Below the pieces are notes generated by a model that did no database searches, had not been told where the DNA came from, and saw only the letters and a list, made by a program, of their open reading frames with translations. Position numbers and translations under genes: made by a program. DNA of 64,000 bases from contig OY743183.1 of assembly GCA_963555705.1 (NCBI GenBank), positions 50,643,466 through 50,707,465 on the forward strand, given 5' to 3'. This document shows, in pieces, positions 56,645-64,000 of this stretch. Origin of the DNA: Ligustrum vulgare (Eukaryota > Streptophyta > Magnoliopsida > Lamiales > Oleaceae). Numbering within the stretch: position 1 is the first letter of the stretch; every line of letters begins with the position of its first letter.

Positions 56645-59600
56645 TTCTTTTGTTGAATGCATCAATGCAACATGTCTCTATAAACATAATTACACATAGC
56701 ATCATAAATTGGAAATTTAATTCTATTAAGTGCTCACAGCATAATCTATCTATGTCCTAACTGACATACCCACCAGTTATATGCACACTTATCATCCATA
56801 AATTGTTGCCTTCTCAAGTATTGGCATCCTAATTAATCCTTCCTTTACCATTTCGTGGTTCTGTATCTTCTTTCTTATCCTTGCTCATGCTCTATAGCTT
56901 ACTAGTTGAAGTTTTGATTTCCCGGTGTTGAAATGTTGAATTAATATTGTAAGGACCAAGATAGTTGTTTAGAATAGTGTAGGGACTAGTAGGCATTATG
57001 TGTTTTAGGTTTTCTATTTATATCTTGCTTTGTAACACTTTCATAATATAAGAAATACAATTATATTTTCATCCTTGTATTTCAACATGGTATCAGAGCC
57101 AAATTTGATCTTGGCTTAAGTTTCCGGTCATTTCCTTTTTCCGGCGAGCAGCCAATGCCGCTCGTCCAGCCATTTTCTTATTTTCCTGCCAATTTTTTTC
57201 TGATAAACATCAATCATGTTTCCTACCATTTTCTGTTAAAATTTTGGATCCCAAACCACTAAACTCCAATCATTTTCTTCTTGTTTCTCCCTGTTGTTGC
57301 TAGCCCAGGACATTCCGGCCCGGCCCGGCAGGCGAGATTGCGAGTCTACGACCCCTCCTCCAGTGAGCTCTCCGCCACCTGCTATCACTTTGGTGCAAGA
57401 ATAATACCCGTGAAACATGTAGCTCCTCATCTTCATGATTGTTTATGCAATGGACAAGATTTATGTTAGCTATTATCATGGTTTTTCACATTCTTGTGTT
57501 TGTTTATGTTGAGGAAGGGATTGTCTATTGACGGTGTTGAAGAAAAAAAAAAAGGGAAGAGAGAGAGAAAGAATGCGAGCAGGAAAAAAAATAGAGGGGG
57601 GGGGGGGGGGAAGAGAATGAGAGAAGAAGGAAAGAAAAATATTTTCCGGCGGTGACGGCGCCGGATTCTGGCGATGGCGGCGGCATATTCTCTGGCGACA
57701 ACTGCGCCGGATTCCAGCGATGGTGGCGAGATTTGTGAATCTTGAGTTTAGGGTTAGGGTTTGGAGATAAATGAGGGTTATTTGGTTTTATTTGTTGATT
57801 GGGCCTAAAGTGTGGGGGAGTGTTGAGTTGGTTTATTGGGCTTGTATTGTTATTGGATTCATCATTGGGTTGTTGTCTTGTTGAGCTGTTTATTGCCCAA
57901 TTCTACCCTCATAGTTTTCGACTTGACAAGTTGGGCCCTCAGCTTTCCAAAAGTTATATTTCAGCCCCCAACTTCCAAAATTCACAATTTAGCCCATTAT
58001 CTTTTTATTTTATCAATTTTAGTCCCTCTACTTTCTGGAAGTTCATTTTCAGTCCTGAACTTCCAATATTTTCATTTTGGTCTCTCATTTTCCAGAATTT
58101 ACATTTCAGTCCCTAGTCTTTCAATTTGTGCAATTCAGCCCCTAGCTGTCCAATTTCACTTTCTTTCTTGGTGTCTTTTTATTAGCCTTTTATTCGTAAG
58201 ATCAGTTCCTTTATTAGGTCGACGTGGTGATCGCTTCTTGACTGATTTATGTCTCTTTATGTTGGCTTTCCTTTGTGTCCGGAATAAGGATTTTTCATTG
58301 TTTACGGGTTTTGGATTGTAATGTATCCAAGTTGATCCTTCGTTATGGCATCGTCCAAGAAGACTATTGAATTGGAAGAAGGGGGGAGCACCTTGTTATT
58401 TACTTGAAGTTGTTGTTCAAATTTGTTGTTTACATTATTTTCAAGTTGATGTTTATCTTTGCATCAATTTGAGGGGGAGTGTTGAAATGTTGAATTAATA
58501 TTGTGAGGACCAAGATAGTTGTTTAGAATTAGTAGGCAATTATGCGTTTTAGGTTTTCTATTTATATCTTGCTTTGTAACACTTTCATAATATAAGAAAT
58601 ACAATTATATTTTCATCCTTGTATTTCAACACCCGGCTTGTGCTTTGTTCATTTTGTATCGAGTACCTTTATTTATTATGTTTGGAGCAAATGCATCCTC
58701 GTGTGGAGCACCACGTGTTGTCCTTTTCCCTCTACTTGAGGCTGCCTCCTGGCCTAAATTAGCTGAATACTATACTGATGCTCTTGTTGCCTTGCAGGAA
58801 CTCATTGAAAAACTTTGTAAAGCGGAACTGTCAAAGGATGACTACCCATGTATGAATGACCCTAGTCCAACCTTCCACGCAACGTCTCAGTCAGCACCGA
58901 CGAGTCAAATTCCAGCTCCACATTCAATGAGATCAAGGCGGACGGCAACATGGGCCCGTCCTCGAAACTCTGATGATGGATATTCAAGGTATGTTTTTAT
59001 AACTGGTTTCTACTTTTTAGAATTCTAAAATTAGAAGCTTGTTTGGCACAGATTTTTCCATGGGAAAAATGATTTTTTTGGAGAATGTCTGGTTAAGAAG
59101 TGGAAGGAAGTTGTGGGGACCATAGAATATGTGATTGAAAAGGTTTTGGGGGAAAATGATTATAAAAAATCTTTGACAAACAAGCCTTAGGTTGTTGGTA
59201 GTTTTTGAAGGACCATGCCTTAAGATACTCTCTTCCACCAACCAGGTGGCCACCGACAGTAATCTTTAGAACGTCCAAACTACCATCTTATTAAGAAGTG
59301 AAGTTCTTGTATCCTATTTTTGTCTTTAGTTATATTTTGTTAAGAATTGGCCAGAAAACCAAATCAACCTGCGCTGAACCAGGTTTTTTTTTTGTGGTTT
59401 GGTTTCACTTCAATCAAGTATAATTTGATTCAGTTTTGTTTCTGGAAACATTTAACCAATAAACAGGGGAGAATCAGACCAAATTAATCCAAGCCAAACC
59501 AAATAAACTGTATGTGCACCCTCATATCAGTGGAGAATTATCTTTCTTTTTCTATGTGTTACTGTAGTCATATAAATTTGACTATTCTAATCGTTTGGTA

Positions 59601-59802
59601 TATATAAGAATGCCACATATAAAGATGTTACTTCTTCAAAGCCATCCAGTCTATTGTCTTTTTTTTTTTTTAGTCTAGTACTTCAGTTAGTTAATGCTTT
59701 TCTGCAGTGATTCGATTTTGAGGCATGCATCTAGTGATTTCAAGCAAATGGGTCAACGTGTTTTTGTATTCATTGTTGGCGGGGCAACGCGATCTGAGGT
59801 AT

Positions 59803-59840
<38 letters not shown>

Positions 59841-59959
59841 TTTCTTCTAAAACTATTGTTTATCCTCAGTTGCGGGTTTGTCATAAGTTAACAACAAAGT
59901 TGAAGCGGGAAATCGTCCTAGGCTCATCCAGTCTTGATGATCCTCCACAATTTATTACG
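36747..59959 (+). CDS. KEU: Sec1/Munc18 protein, KEULE-like (SNARE regulator), 20 exons
   Basis: Exons: 36747-36819, 38307-38365, 39243-39324, 40634-40712, 41768-41818, 41947-42043, 42138-42170, 52948-53073, 53159-53347, 53449-53532, 53619-53717, 53805-53878, 54452-54548, 55107-55232, 55318-55413, 55787-55906, 55989-56066, 58798-58988, 59708-59798, 59870-59959. All junctions are GT-AG and the frame is unbroken for 645 codons. Diagnostic segments: N-terminal [11 protein letters not shown], then [88 protein letters not shown]. In Arabidopsis KEULE binds the cytokinesis syntaxin KNOLLE and promotes vesicle fusion at the cell plate; the same role is inferred. The last ~20 residues (final exon) are not in the window. 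Introns 7, 17 and 20 carry large transposon insertions. Confidence 0.95.
37341..37503. mobile_element. PIF/Harbinger-like MITE in KEU intron 1
   Basis: 163 bp with inverted ends GCCCCAGTTTGGTA and TACCAAACAGGGGC. It is flanked by ATA on both sides and closely related to 39992-40128. Confidence 0.65.
39992..40128. mobile_element. PIF/Harbinger-like MITE in KEU intron 3
   Basis: 137 bp with inverted ends (GCCCCTGATTGATA and AACCAAACAGGGGC) and a TTA duplication (39989-39991, 40129-40131), the usual 3-bp target of this superfamily. Interior shared with 37341-37503. Confidence 0.7.
42171..43963 (+). other. 5' part of KEU intron 7, nothing recognised
   Basis: About 1.8 kb of intron before the copia insertion. 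Open frames such as 43237-43662 show no known motif and no codon pattern that convinces me. Confidence 0.5.
43964..44110 (-). mobile_element. Copia-A 3' LTR
   Basis: Minus-strand reading TGTTGAAATG...TTCTACA. Nearly identical to 52576-52722. Confidence 0.9.
44118..44594 (-). pseudogene. Copia-A RNase H
   Basis: 158 codons with the copia RNase H signature: [56 protein letters not shown] and ending at CDIYAPT. It forms the C-terminal part of the pol polyprotein, separated from the RT by small indels around 44600-44730. Confidence 0.9.
44724..45176 (-). pseudogene. Copia-A reverse transcriptase, C-terminal part
   Basis: 150 codons containing the RT active site [14 protein letters not shown], the [14 protein letters not shown] segment and the RPDLSYA motif. 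In the same frame as 45201-47576, separated only by two stops in the motif that normally follows ALYGLK. Ends at a 2-bp insertion. Confidence 0.9.
45201..47576 (-). pseudogene. Copia-A protease, integrase and RT N-terminal part
   Basis: 791 codons, uninterrupted. Protease motif [11 protein letters not shown] at about residues 36-46. Integrase zinc-binding part (HCRLGHPSF, then CEQC) at about 175-210, and catalytic core with [15 protein letters not shown] and [13 protein letters not shown] begins at [14 protein letters not shown] and includes [24 protein letters not shown] and [11 protein letters not shown], ending ALYGLK before a TAA. These two stops (TAA, then TGA) are C-to-T and G-to-A type changes. 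Confidence 0.92.
47577..48183 (-). other. Copia-A 5' leader; gag absent
   Basis: About 600 bp between the primer region and the protease frame. One short ORF (47824-48123, [18 protein letters not shown]) has no gag features. Gag has been deleted or replaced, so particles would need to be supplied by another element. Confidence 0.6.
48189..49090 (-). mobile_element. Gypsy-2 3' LTR
   Basis: Matches 51658-52562 almost throughout. A purine tract (minus strand AAAGGGGGGA) adjoins it at 49091-49100. Contains eight palindromes at 48694-48929. Confidence 0.92.
48694..48929. promoter_or_regulatory. Paired palindrome array in Gypsy-2 3' LTR
   Basis: Eight TTACGGCCGTAA-like sites start at 48694, 48715, 48746, 48767, 48821, 48842, 48896 and 48918: four pairs with spacings 21, 21, 21 and 22 bp. 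They sit about 160-400 bp from the 5' end of the LTR on the coding strand, as in Gypsy-1. The spacer sequences differ from those of Gypsy-1. Confidence 0.85.
49272..51252 (-). pseudogene. Gypsy-2 gag and aspartic protease
   Basis: Minus-strand frame from ATG at 51252 ([17 protein letters not shown]). Arg/Asp-rich N-terminal part, gag core ([20 protein letters not shown] at about residue 160, [26 protein letters not shown]), and zinc knuckle [15 protein letters not shown] at about residue 375. The protease motif is [12 protein letters not shown] at about residue 475, where the usual D-S/T-G is D-G-G. A one-base shift near 49660-49685 moves the rest ([17 protein letters not shown]) into a second frame ending at 49272. 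No RT follows. It supplies particle protein at most. Confidence 0.88.
51658..52562 (-). mobile_element. Gypsy-2 5' LTR
   Basis: Partner of 48189-49090; the tRNA-Met primer site lies just inside it (plus strand AGCTCTGATACCAG). Confidence 0.92.
52166..52401. promoter_or_regulatory. Paired palindrome array in Gypsy-2 5' LTR
   Basis: Sites start at 52166, 52187, 52218, 52239, 52293, 52314, 52368 and 52390: four pairs, 21-22 bp within each. Between the two LTRs several single-base differences fall inside the palindromes (CGGCCG to CGGTCG, CGACCG or CGGCTG), all C/T or G/A. Confidence 0.85.
52563..52575 (-). other. Copia-A primer-binding site
   Basis: Minus strand TGGTATCAGAGCC, complementary to initiator tRNA-Met, directly beside the right LTR. 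Its last five bases (plus strand GGCTC) are the target duplicated by Gypsy-2. Confidence 0.9.
52576..52722 (-). mobile_element. Copia-A 5' LTR
   Basis: Minus-strand reading starts with one changed base compared with the other LTR (plus strand CAACT instead of CAACA) and ends TTCTACA next to the primer site. Confidence 0.88.
56170..56350. repeat. Possible MITE in KEU intron 17
   Basis: Outer ends GAAGTTGTTTGATCC and CACCAAACAGGCTCTT are loosely inverted. The interior contains ACCCCACATTTTTA and CAACCACACATACTCC, like the dispersed repeat at 35820-35900. Confidence 0.3.
56577..56641. repeat. (TG)n(GA)n microsatellite in KEU intron 17
   Basis: About 17 TG units followed directly by about 15 GA units. 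Confidence 0.95.
56926..58631 (+). mobile_element. Small non-coding LTR element in KEU intron 17
   Basis: 1706 bp, on the plus strand. LTRs 56926-57087 and 58480-58631 start TGTTGAAATG and end TTCAACA. A perfect 5-bp target duplication CCCGG flanks it (56921-56925, 58632-58636). The primer site TGGTATCAGAGCC is at 57088-57100 and the polypurine tract GAGGGGGAG at 58471-58479. The interior has no gag or pol. Size and primer site suggest a TRIM-like or internally deleted copia derivative. LTR length difference (162 versus 152 bp) reflects small deletions. Confidence 0.9.
57945..58165 (+). repeat. Degenerate tandem repeats inside the small LTR element
   Basis: Roughly 30-bp units of the type TTCAGTCCCT-AACTTCCAAAATTT recur about seven times with variation (for example at about 57960, 58015, 58045, 58075, 58105 and 58130). 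No coding sense. Confidence 0.65.
59034..59186. mobile_element. MITE in KEU intron 18
   Basis: 153 bp with inverted ends AGCTTGTTTGGCACAGATTT and AAATCTTTGACAAACAAGCC, flanked by TTA at 59031-59033 and 59187-59189. PIF/Harbinger-like by its 3-bp target; different family from the intron 1/3 pair. Confidence 0.6.
59805..59837. repeat. (CT)n microsatellite in KEU intron 19
   Basis: About 16 CT units just before the exon 20 acceptor, where they extend the polypyrimidine tract. Confidence 0.9.
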
Positions 59960-60461
59960 GTAAGGCTGTACCTGACTTTATTCCTTTCTACAATCCACCT
60001 CATTCCACAACTCTATGGACACTCAAATTTCCGACTGCTTGAAATTATACATTCGATGATAATGCATTTCTTTTGGTAGGTGTAGTCCATATTTTGTCAA
60101 CAAATTAGTGAAGGATAAAAGCAGTATACAGGGAGTACTCAGTAGTCAGTACACAGAACTGAACTCTTAACAAATGTTGATTTTTCTCTTTTTTTACTAT
60201 AATGTATAACAGAAATAAAGGAAGCACTTTTGGCTGTAATATTCCAATATATTAAAATGAACGGGAAGGCAGAATATATATATAACAATGCACGAGAGGC
60301 AACCCTAGTTAGGGTTTCTTAATGATGGTAGAATCCTAATTAAATATGACAACTTACCTAAGTGATATATGACAAATCTATTAAACTCATGATTCATGGG
60401 ATCCCAAGCAATCCAAAATATATACATGCTAAAAATAAGGAACTAGAATTAGGTAAGTAGA

Positions 60462-61345
60462 TCATGTTCCAATATGCCCCCTCAAGATGGAGGACAAGTG
60501 TACTCCAATCTTGTTTCGAATAGCAACGAGCTGTGAACTTGGAAGCGACTTGGTTAAGCCATCAGCTAGTTGATCCGCAAAGGGCACATGAGTGACGTAG
60601 ATGGCCGGACTGAACCTTTTTCCGAATGAAATGAAAATCAAGTGCAATATGCTTCATGCGAGAGTGGAAGACTGGATTCGCACACGGATAGGTGGCCCCA
60701 ACATTATCTGAGTAAATGACATGGGGGGATGTCAGGTGATACCCAATTTCGTGAACTTGGAAGCGACTTGGTTAAGCCATCAGCTAGTTGATCTGCAAAG
60801 GGCACATGAGTGACATGTAGATGGCCGGACTGAACCTTTTTCCGAATGAAATGAAAATCAAGTGCAATATGCTTCATGCGAGAGTGGAAGACTGGATTCG
60901 CACACGAATAGGTGGCCCCAACATTATCTGAGTAAATGACATTGGGGGATGTCAGGTGATACCCAATTTCAACCATAAGGGACTGGAGCCAAGTGACTTC
61001 TGCAGTTGTGACAGCAATGGAATGGTATTCTGCTTCAGTGTATGAACGAGCTACACTGCTTTGCTTTTTGGAGCTCTATAAGATTGGTTTTGCACCGATA
61101 AACACGATATAGGCTACAATTGAAGTGCGGTCATTGAAATTGCATCCCCAATCCGCATCAGAGAATGCATGAAGTGAAAAGGGAGACTGTTTCTGGAGAA
61201 GTAGTCCATGATCAAAGGTGCCATGGAAATAGCGCAATAACCTCTTGAGCGCAGCCCGATGTGCAGTGGTTGGAGAATGCATGAATTTGGATAGCTTGTT
61301 CACGTCAAATGGAATGTCCAGGCATGTAAGTGCAAGGTATTGCAT
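60462..61345 (-). pseudogene. Copia-B RNase H region, with tandem duplication
   Basis: Broken frames contain the copia RNase H signature: RLLRYFHGT and HAFSDADWGCNFNDR (61076-61345), [19 protein letters not shown] and [18 protein letters not shown] (60704-60976), then a second [18 protein letters not shown] and the C-terminal end (60462-60647). The segment 60533-60750 is repeated directly at 60751-60970. Confidence 0.85.
60533..60970. repeat. 218-bp tandem duplication within Copia-B
   Basis: Two head-to-tail copies, 60533-60750 and 60751-60970, with only a few differences (for example GACGTAGATG versus GACATGTAGATG). The junction reads ACCCAATTTC-GTGAACTTGG. Confidence 0.92.
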
Positions 61346-61429
61346 GGCGCCAAGTGCAGAGCGGAAATCAGATGGAGTGGTGAGAGGGTCTCTTCATGGA
61401 TAGTTGGGATATGGGATGGTGCCATGGGA

Positions 61430-62294
61430 CTAACAACTGGTTTGGAGTTGAGTATCTTTTTTTGTCAAGCAGATCAAGAATATACTTATGTTGGGACAGG
61501 AAGAGGCCCGATCATTGGAGATTGCTTCCATGCTAAAAAAGTAGGACGGATGCCCCAAGTCTTTGATGGAGAATTTGTCAGCAAGTTTTTGTACAAAAGT
61601 GGTGATTGCAGTGGATGAGCTACCTGTCAAAATAATGTCGTCAACTTACACAAGAAAGAGGGACACAAAGTTATGCCGAAGGAAGAGGGATCTGCCCTGG
61701 AACTGCGAAAACCAACACTGAGAAATTGCTTTAAGGCGGTGTGCCAGACACGAGGAGCCTGCTTCAGTCCGTATAAGGACTTTTGAAGGTGACAGATATG
61801 CTCCAAAAACTGTTGATCAATGAAACCAGGGGCCATTTCATGTACACAGTTTCTAATAATGACCCATGCAGGAATGCATTGTTGACATCGAGTTGGCATA
61901 GGGGCCAACCATGCATGACACTTACGGATAAAATCAGCCTAATAGTCGACGGTAATACCACGGGGATGAAAGTGTCATGATAATCCAACCCTGGTCGCTG
62001 ATGAAATCCCTTGGCGACCAAACGAGCTTTATACTTATCAATTGACCTATCAGCTTTCCGTTTGATGCGGAAAACCCACTTCCATCCAACAATATTTTGA
62101 TCAATGGTGGGAGGGACGAGAGTCCAAGTCCCATTTTTAAGGAGCGCATTGAATTTAGTTGACATGGCGGCACGCCATTTCGGGTCCTTCATTGCCTGGG
62201 CAACAGTAGATGGTTCACGGATGGGGTTGTGAGGAATGGAGATGTAGGATGGTTTGGTTGTAGTAGAGTGAGCAACTTTGCTGCGAGTAATCAT
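61430..62294 (-). pseudogene. Copia-B reverse transcriptase (broken)
   Basis: RT motifs in several frames: [38 protein letters not shown] and [17 protein letters not shown] (61764-62294), [16 protein letters not shown] (61627-61908), and TAITTFVQKLADKFSIKDLG (61430-61630). The active-site region is damaged. Non-functional. Confidence 0.85.
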
Positions 62295-63053
62295 AGGATG
62301 GGTGGATTGGGATTAAGTGATTGGTGGTGGTTGTTTTGGCGAAGAGGGGAAGAAACCAGGTGGAGATGGGAGTGTAGTGATAGGGTGGGAAGTCAGGATT
62401 GTCTCTGGTGATGAGGAAGTGGTTGATGAGGACGGTGAAACGTAATGGAGGTTCCCTCGCACGAACAACTTTCGAAAGTCCATTGTATTCAGGACCAAGA
62501 CCACAAAGAACGTGGAATACCAATTCATCAGGGTTAGGGGCGGAGTTCATGAAAGTCAAGTTGTCGAGGATACTCTTTACTCCATGCATATATTCCATGA
62601 TGGTGGAGTCGCCCTTATGAAGATTACCAAGGGCACTTTTGAGATGCATGATGCGCCCCCGTGAGGGTTTGGCATAGGTGTTGGTGATTGTTGTTCAGGC
62701 TTCACGGGACGTTTTGGCGACAGCAGAGAAGGAGACCAAGTTGGGCTAGAGAGGGCTAACAATGGTATTAAAAAGAAGCTTGTCTTGTCTGATCCAGCAA
62801 GAATGATCCGGATTGATACTGGTGGTGGTTTGAGTTGTGATGTGTGATGTTGGGCAAGGAAGGGATCCATCGACAAAGCCAAGGAGATTGAATTTGATGA
62901 GTAAGCTGTGAAATTGGATATGCCATGTGGGGAAGTTTGTGGGTGTGAGTTTGATGGAGAGTTGGGCTTGTGCATTGACAACGATAGGTGAATTTGGAAT
63001 GGAGGGAGTTGGTGGTGGTGGTGTGTTTTTGTTGGGGATGATGGTCTGCTCAA
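62215..63053 (-). pseudogene. Copia-B gag (broken)
   Basis: N-terminal His/Pro-rich frame from 63053 (MSRPSSPTKTHHHHQLPPF), then a second frame at 62215-62649 with the copia gag segment GNLHKGDSTIMEYMHGVK, ILDNLTFMNSAP and ELVFHVLCGLGPEYNGL. A frameshift near 62640 separates them. No zinc knuckle is seen before the jump into RT. Confidence 0.75.
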
Positions 63054-63292
63054 TTATTGTGGCTGGCCATGATCAGTGTCGTTGAGTGTGATGCTCTGAT
63101 ACCATATAATAATAACATAAAGGAAGCACTTTTGGCTGTAATATTCCAATATATTAAAATGAACAGGAAGGCGGAATATATATACAACAGTGCACGAGAG
63201 GCAACCCTAGTTAGAGTTTCTTAATGATGGTAGAATCCTAATTAAATTTGACAACTTATCTAAGTGATATATGACAGATGTATTACACCCAT

Positions 63293-64000
63293 GATCAAGG
63301 GCGGAACTAGCCTATGGCATTAGTCCGCCCTAGCAGACTAGACTTTTTGAGGAATTCTGAAAAGTGAATTTATTAAGCCCAAAAATAATTCCTAAATTCC
63401 CTAGCTCACTAGCCTTTGTTCATTCGTCCAACGTTTGCTTGTAATCAAAATTTGATTATCCATTCTCCAATGCAAAAAAGCTTGTCTCTGTCACATTCCC
63501 ATCAAGTCAATAATACCAGATGTGGGAGAAATGAATTAAAAATTGAGAAATGGCTTGTCACCGCCCCTTCATGTAAGTAATAACAGTTGTTCGACCATTA
63601 TGCCTCAATTTGGCAAACTTTTTTTTAAACATATTTTTAAACAATATATTTAAGTCACACATTTTTTAAAATCATTTTTCAATCTCGTATTTTACCTTGA
63701 AAATATCATTCTCTATTTTTAAATAAAAAACTTTTAACAAACACTGCTTATATTATAGTATTATAACACGTATTCTTTGCCGATTATGCTCTATTTGATA
63801 ACATTTTAGCAATTTATAAATCGGTTTATTTATATTTTTAGGTAAAATATATGGTTAAAAAATGATTTAGCATCATTCGGCAACTAAGTGTTATAATCGG
63901 CACAATTTTCAAATTACTTTTTTAACTATACATATTTTCTCTCTCAAATTTTTAACCACGAATTTTACCTAGAAACACAAATAACACCAATCATGAGATG
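63293..64000. other. KEU intron continuation, MITE-like repeats
   Basis: No exon recognised; in particular no sequence encoding the expected short Sec1 C-terminal end. About 63590-64000 consists of the dispersed CACAATTTTCAAATTACTTT and CATATTTTCTCTCTCAAA repeat also found at 35740-35950, here truncated by the window edge. Confidence 0.45.

Larger units (their letters stand above)
60200..63292 (-). mobile_element. Copia-B in the intron after KEU exon 20
   Basis: Minus-strand copia element, internally deleted. LTR-like copies lie at about 60200-60475 and 63106-63292 (shared AGGAAGCACTTTTGGCTGTA and GGTAGAATCCTAATTAAAT). The primer site TGGTATCAGAGCATC (minus strand, about 63090-63104) and the tract GAGGGGGCATAT next to the left LTR fix the orientation. 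The right LTR lacks about 85 bp of its outer end. Protease and integrase are missing, since gag runs almost directly into RT. Confidence 0.8.

Noticed and set aside
56499..56705. Minus-strand ORF with Ser-Leu and His-Thr runs
   Set aside because: It is a translation of the (TG)n(GA)n microsatellite.
57088..57100. tRNA gene fragment
   Set aside because: TGGTATCAGAGCC here and on the minus strand at 52563-52575 and about 63092 is a retrotransposon primer-binding site beside an LTR, not a tRNA gene.
57799..58321. Overlapping ORFs of 105 and 161 codons in the intron 17 LTR element
   Set aside because: They run through degenerate tandem repeats in different frames and show no gag or pol features.

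Overview
This is plant nuclear DNA, most likely from a dicot and possibly an asterid. The signs are a gene split by GT-AG introns, many LTR retrotransposons with plant-type tRNA primer sites, Helitrons, MITEs and integrated pararetroviruses. The species cannot be fixed from sequence alone.

Layout. 1-2.5 kb holds no firm gene, but has a 120-bp near-perfect hairpin (2132-2252). 2.95-5.6 kb is a nest of related Helitron ends in opposite orientations. 5.6-7 kb is a truncated gypsy remnant (LTR plus decayed gag). 8746-16257 is a complete but pol-less Athila-type LTR element with 5-bp target duplications. 16.9-27.7 kb is a copia element. One of its LTRs is split by an 8.5-kb unit with imperfect terminal inverted repeats and a 9-bp target duplication. 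That unit contains an almost complete endogenous caulimovirid (EPRV-1). 27.96-35.0 kb is a second, more decayed and partly inverted caulimovirid (EPRV-2). From 36747 to beyond the right edge runs the only host gene I can name: a Sec1/Munc18 gene of the KEULE type. Twenty in-frame exons are readable and only the last one is missing.

The KEULE-like gene is heavily loaded with insertions. Its 10.8-kb intron 7 holds a copia element whose primer-binding site is itself interrupted by a gag-protease gypsy element. Intron 17 holds a 1.7-kb non-coding LTR element. Introns 1, 3 and 18 hold small MITEs. The intron after exon 20 holds a broken copia. All exon frames and splice sites remain intact, so the gene looks functional despite about 15 kb of inserted DNA.

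The most unusual signals are these. (1) Paired 12-bp palindromes (TTACGGCCGTAA), set 20-22 bp apart, recur in two otherwise different gypsy families at similar places in their LTRs. (2) Both caulimovirids carry two retropepsin-like domains, one on each side of the overlap between the capsid/movement and polymerase reading frames. (3) A family of small coiled-coil-like ORFs in the viral leader region includes a tandem duplication. (4) EPRV-1 lies inside a transposon-like unit that itself sits in a retrotransposon LTR.
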